Origin: Euperipatoides rowelli
Taxonomy: Eukaryota; Onychophora; Udeonychophora; Euonychophora; Peripatopsidae
Reading direction: 5' to 3' (one strand)
Length of the DNA: 10,027 nucleotides
Assembly (NCBI GenBank): GCA_003024985.2
Contig: PXIH01S0000747.1
The notes under the pieces are model-generated. The model made no database searches. It was not told the origin of the DNA and worked only from the letters and a program-made list of their open reading frames with translations. The translations under genes were made by a program, and so were the position numbers. Below are positions 7,578 through 10,027 of this stretch, in pieces. Positions within the stretch are counted from its first letter, which is position 1. Each line of letters begins with the position of its first letter.

Positions 7578-7694
7578 TATAAAATGTAACAGTATTCTCA
7601 AACCAGAGACAATGTGTTACATTTATGAAGAAAATAATAATATAAAATGCAACAGTATTCTCAAATCAGAGACAATGCATTGCATTTATGAATG
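7578..7694. repeat. Two tandem 63-bp units, each an inverted repeat
   Basis: TATAAAATGYAACAGTATTCTC starts at 7578 and again at 7641, a period of 63 bases; the units are about 90 percent alike. Within unit 1 the arm AAATGTAACA (7582-7591) pairs perfectly with TGTTACATTT (7615-7624). Within unit 2 AAATGCAA (7645-7652) pairs with TTGCATTT (7680-7687). CTC and GAG segments near the loop extend the stem in both. A T to C change in the left arm is matched by an A to G change in the right arm, so pairing is kept. Confidence 0.8.
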
Positions 7695-7877
7695 AAACGA
7701 GACATATTAATAAATAACCAAAAGGAACATGACAGTTATCTTAACCCTTTCGATAAGGAATTGTTTTTTTTTTTGGATTTTTCACATGATTCTGAAATTT
7801 TGACTTTAAGGTGGTCTAATAAATATATTCTAAAACATTTAGGAATAAACTTATACATTTTTAAAATTGAAATTTAA
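7692..7877 (+). CDS. Weak 61-codon open frame, unrecognised
   Basis: An ATG frame beginning at the edge of the hairpin repeat runs to a TAA at 7875-7877. The product would be rich in Phe, Leu, Ile, Lys and Asn, including FFFL from a T run at 7765-7775. It has no recognised motif, no coding-like composition and no supporting signal. In DNA this AT-rich an open frame of this length is unusual but not rare. It is more likely chance than a gene. Confidence 0.15.
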   Translation: MKRDILINNQKEHDSYLNPFDKELFFFLDFSHDSEILTLRWSNKYILKHLGINLYIFKIEI

Positions 7878-7983
7878 TCCAGATTTTAAAAATCAAAACA
7901 AAAAAATTCTAGCTCAAATGAGAGACACACAGTAGGGCTATATGCGCCAAAATCGGGTATGGCCCATTTCATCATCATCTCCG

Positions 7984-8002
7984 AAAAAAAAAAAAAAAAA
8001 AA
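7984..8002 (+). repeat. 19-A tract, possible retroposon tail
   Basis: Nineteen uninterrupted A follow a more GC-rich segment (about 7925-7983) with three ATC triplets and CTCCG directly before the run. This is how the 3' end of a SINE or LINE inserted by target-primed reverse transcription looks. I see no tRNA-like head or clear target-site duplication, so the tail reading is tentative. Confidence 0.35.
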
Positions 8003-8161
8003 CCAAAGAATCTAAATGCCTATCCCATAATCGACATTTGCTTTCCAACTGAATACTTCAGACAATACGAATCTTGAACATTATAGAAGCCCTGCTAAAA
8101 TTATCAATATATAACACAAAAAAAAAATAATAATTGTGAACAATTTGCTAGGCTAAATATT

Positions 8162-8599
8162 ATGGATCTTAGCACTATACATCCAAATGATTATGACTGG
8201 CTAGAATTACTTATGGAAGATGCCATGGATCAATTTGTTGTTCTTCAAAAATCCATATAATAAATTTGATCCTTAAATTACAGAATGCTGAATCCAATGT
8301 CGATACTAATTCAAATTGTTATATCCAGTTCATAAAGATCTCTTCAAATTTTCCAATGGTTCAACATCGTTTTTAAACTATTCCTGTTACCCCAATAAAT
8401 GGTTTTGTTCAAAAGGTTTAATTAATGATAAAGTTAAATACGAATAGGCAAAACCACTCATTAATACTATCCAATCATTTGAATACTCTCTTATTAATGA
8501 ATGAACACATCCAAAAAAAACTTATAAAAGACAGGCGATTGAGAACATGCGCAGTCATGCCAACCGAGACGTTCAAGTAAAAGATGGGCTTACCATTTA
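8162..8599 (+). pseudogene. Unrecognised coding relic upstream of the LINE ORF1
   Basis: An ATG at 8162 opens 32 codons (MDLSTIHPNDYDWLELL, then acidic) to a TAA at 8258-8260. A shifted frame continues from 8254 to a TAA at 8374-8376 with LKLQNAESNVDTNSN. A third frame, from about 8417, runs through a TAG and a TGA with YKRQAIENMRSHANRD near its end, before a TAG at about 8600. Mixed polar composition and several continuous stretches suggest a decayed gene, not chance. It may be the 5' part of the same non-LTR element or an independent fragment. I do not recognise the family. Confidence 0.35.
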
Positions 8600-8859
8600 G
8601 ATCAATATTTTATGCTTATTTATACCTGGATTACTATGAAAAATTGTGATTAGCTTTAAAACAGTGATCTATAATGCTTAACAAGTATTCTCTTTCAACT
8701 TTTATTTGCGAATATCATATTATTGTGACCTAAGAATCCATTATCATTTCCTAAAGATCGCCATTTTGAAATGCATGGCATTTTATAACACAATTTTATA
8801 TCCAAATGTCTTAACAATAAGTTTGTCTTTATTCTGAGTTAATGTAATATGTACTGAAG
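8600..8859. other. Spacer, nothing recognised
   Basis: AT-rich with stops in all frames. It separates the unrecognised relic from the ORF1 start and may be 5' untranslated sequence of the non-LTR element. I see no internal promoter motif. Confidence 0.35.
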
Positions 8860-9685
8860 ATGGAAGTGTATCCCAAAATTGATTTTGACGAATTGATTAA
8901 TATTAAGAAATCCACTTTGTTTATTGCTAAAGCTTCGGCATTAGGAGATTCACTTAGTCGTTTGTGGTGCGATAGACAATAAAGGTAAATTAATAATTTG
9001 TGATGAAAAAATTATATTGCAACTTCTCATACAAAACGGAATTGAAAATAATATTAAGGAATTTCTTTTTTTCAAAAGAAAATTGGTATTATAGATAAGA
9101 TTTGACAATCAAAACGATCCTATCAAATTTAAAAATTTGATTAAAGAAATTAATGGTAACAGAGTTTTATATCCAGATGCTAATCTAGAAGAATATGACA
9201 ATGAAACTATAGTTGTAAAAATAACAGATCTTCCTTTAAAATTTGAAAAAAAAGTTATGCAAAACAACATAAAAAATTTAGGAGAGATAATTTCAGTAAA
9301 ACACAACGTTAAAAAGGTCAAAGGGAATTACTGTTAACCATCATCCACTACAATTATTTTCAAAAAGGCTAAAGATATTGATATATTAAGGATCCCTTAT
9401 TATATTTTACTTCCACTCTTTAACTACACATGTTGCTACATGTGTAAAATAATAGGCCACGCTGTCAAAGAATGCAAAGCAAGATGGTGCACATCATGTG
9501 ATTTATTTTTTGTCAATCAACATCAATGTAATGAAAACAACGATAATGAAAAAACTCCATTTATTAATCTACTAGATTTTAAAAGTGAAAATACTGACTT
9601 AAAAAATGAAAAAATTACTAATATTGAATCTTCTAATGGTAACAAATGCGATGCGAGGCCTGACTGCTCCTTCTCTCCGGAGTGA
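8860..9685 (+). pseudogene. Non-LTR retrotransposon ORF1 (gag-like, RRM-like region plus zinc knuckles)
   Basis: ATG at 8860 opens MEVYPKIDFDELI; after 40 codons a +1 shift near 8960 enters a frame that continues to 9685 with only TAG at 9092-9094 and TAA at 9335-9337 inside. The middle (VVKITDLPLKF, then NLGEIISVK) resembles the RRM-like fold of L1/Tx1-type ORF1 proteins: a strand, L-P, a helix and G-E-I. The zinc part is intact: C at 9434, C at 9443, H and C complete a perfect C-x2-C-x4-H-x4-C (CYMCKIIGHAVKEC), and a second C-x2-C-x7-H-x-C follows, ending at 9527-9529. The protein would coat the element RNA. An Asn/Glu/Lys-rich tail runs to the stop. The order fits Tx1/L1-like ORF1, though I cannot exclude another LINE clade. 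Confidence 0.7.
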
Positions 9686-9747
9686 CTCAACGTGTTAGTC
9701 AGCAAATTGCCTTAAAAACCTCCCTTTCCCAAACTACCAACAAACCC
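9650..9747. other. Junction between two opposed LINE fragments
   Basis: This stretch is richer in G and C than what precedes it and separates the + strand ORF1 relic from the - strand ORF2 end. It probably contains the 3' untranslated region of the minus-strand element; the last codons of the ORF1 frame (from about 9648) may already belong to it. I see no poly-T run or target duplication marking the exact border. Confidence 0.4.
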
Positions 9748-10026
9748 TTAACCCACCCAATCCAATCCCCTCCTCAAAATCTCCTCCCTCTTCCCTCCCT
9801 TATCTCCATTCCCCAATATATGCCCTCCCCCCCTCTACTATTCTTTTCCTCTCCACTTTAAGATTATCACAAAATAAAAAAAAATATGCTCTAAATCCTC
9901 CCTTTCCCCTCCACACAACCTACACGTTACATTATCCTCACTAAAATTCTTTAACCTAACCCTTGTTTTTAAACTCCCCGCCATAGCCTGAAACAACAAC
10001 TCACTCCCCCTATCATTACCATATAA
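9748..10026 (-). pseudogene. C-terminal end of a non-LTR retrotransposon ORF2, partial
   Basis: Read on the minus strand from the window edge, the frame starting at 10026 gives SLKTRVRLKNF, then CRLCGGEREDLEHI. The C-x2-C codons are at 9913-9924 and the His at 9886-9888. The expected last Cys is at 9869-9871 but lies out of phase, so an indel in the homopolymer at 9871-9884 broke the frame; beyond it CDNLKVERKR continues to a TAA at 9800-9802. A further shift gives KREEILRRGLDW to a TAA at 9748-9750. A C-x2-C-x7-8-H-x4-C finger after the reverse transcriptase is a hallmark of many arthropod LINE ORF2 proteins. Codons are G-rich (GGG, GAG, AGG), unlike the neighbours. The endonuclease and polymerase lie beyond the window. 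Confidence 0.8.
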
Positions 10027-10027
10027 C

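Noticed and set aside
7578-7694. CRISPR-like array
   Set aside because: There are only two contiguous units with no unique spacers, in a eukaryotic transposon-rich context.
9720-9850. CT-rich low-complexity sequence as a simple repeat
   Set aside because: On the minus strand it is G-rich coding sequence continuing from the LINE ORF2 finger, so the composition reflects codon use.

Overview
The window looks like AT-rich, intergenic nuclear DNA from a metazoan, most likely an arthropod. Nothing looks bacterial: there are no operons, ribosome binding sites or long intact genes. Nearly all recognisable coding signal comes from decayed retroelements. The lineage is inferred from the style of the elements; I cannot name a species. 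Ambiguous bases (n) occur at 4690 and 5821.

Region 1 (1-666) is AT-rich leader with no recognised gene. Region 2 (about 667-5381, + strand) is one decayed Ty3/gypsy-type LTR retrotransposon in canonical order: gag, aspartic protease, reverse transcriptase, RNase H, integrase zinc domain, integrase core, integrase C-terminal domain and a basic tail. It carries at least five frameshifts, about a dozen in-frame stops (mostly TGA), and lost catalytic aspartates in both reverse transcriptase and integrase, so this copy is dead. I could not find either LTR, a convincing primer binding site or an env gene.

Region 3 (5382-6200) is non-coding, with a degenerate tandem repeat (56-bp period), a strong polypurine tract on the minus strand and a 12-bp palindrome. 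Region 4 (about 6212-7190) is the least explained part. A broken + strand coding relic and a broken - strand coding relic converge tail to tail, with oppositely oriented AATAAA signals only 9 bases apart between them. This compact ambisense layout resembles some small DNA viruses, but I recognise no protein family, so the origin is open.

Region 5 (7190-8160) is AT-rich. It holds two 63-bp tandem units, each folding into a hairpin whose arms differ by a compensatory base pair, and a 19-A tract. Region 6 (8162-9685, + strand) contains an unrecognised broken coding relic, then the ORF1 (gag-like, RRM-like plus zinc knuckles) of a non-LTR retrotransposon. Region 7 (9748-10026, - strand) is the C-terminal end of a non-LTR retrotransposon ORF2, recognised by its terminal CCHC-type finger; it faces the ORF1 tail to tail and runs off the window.

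No gene appears able to make an intact, functional protein. The window records successive insertions of mobile elements, perhaps with an endogenised viral fragment, and their decay.
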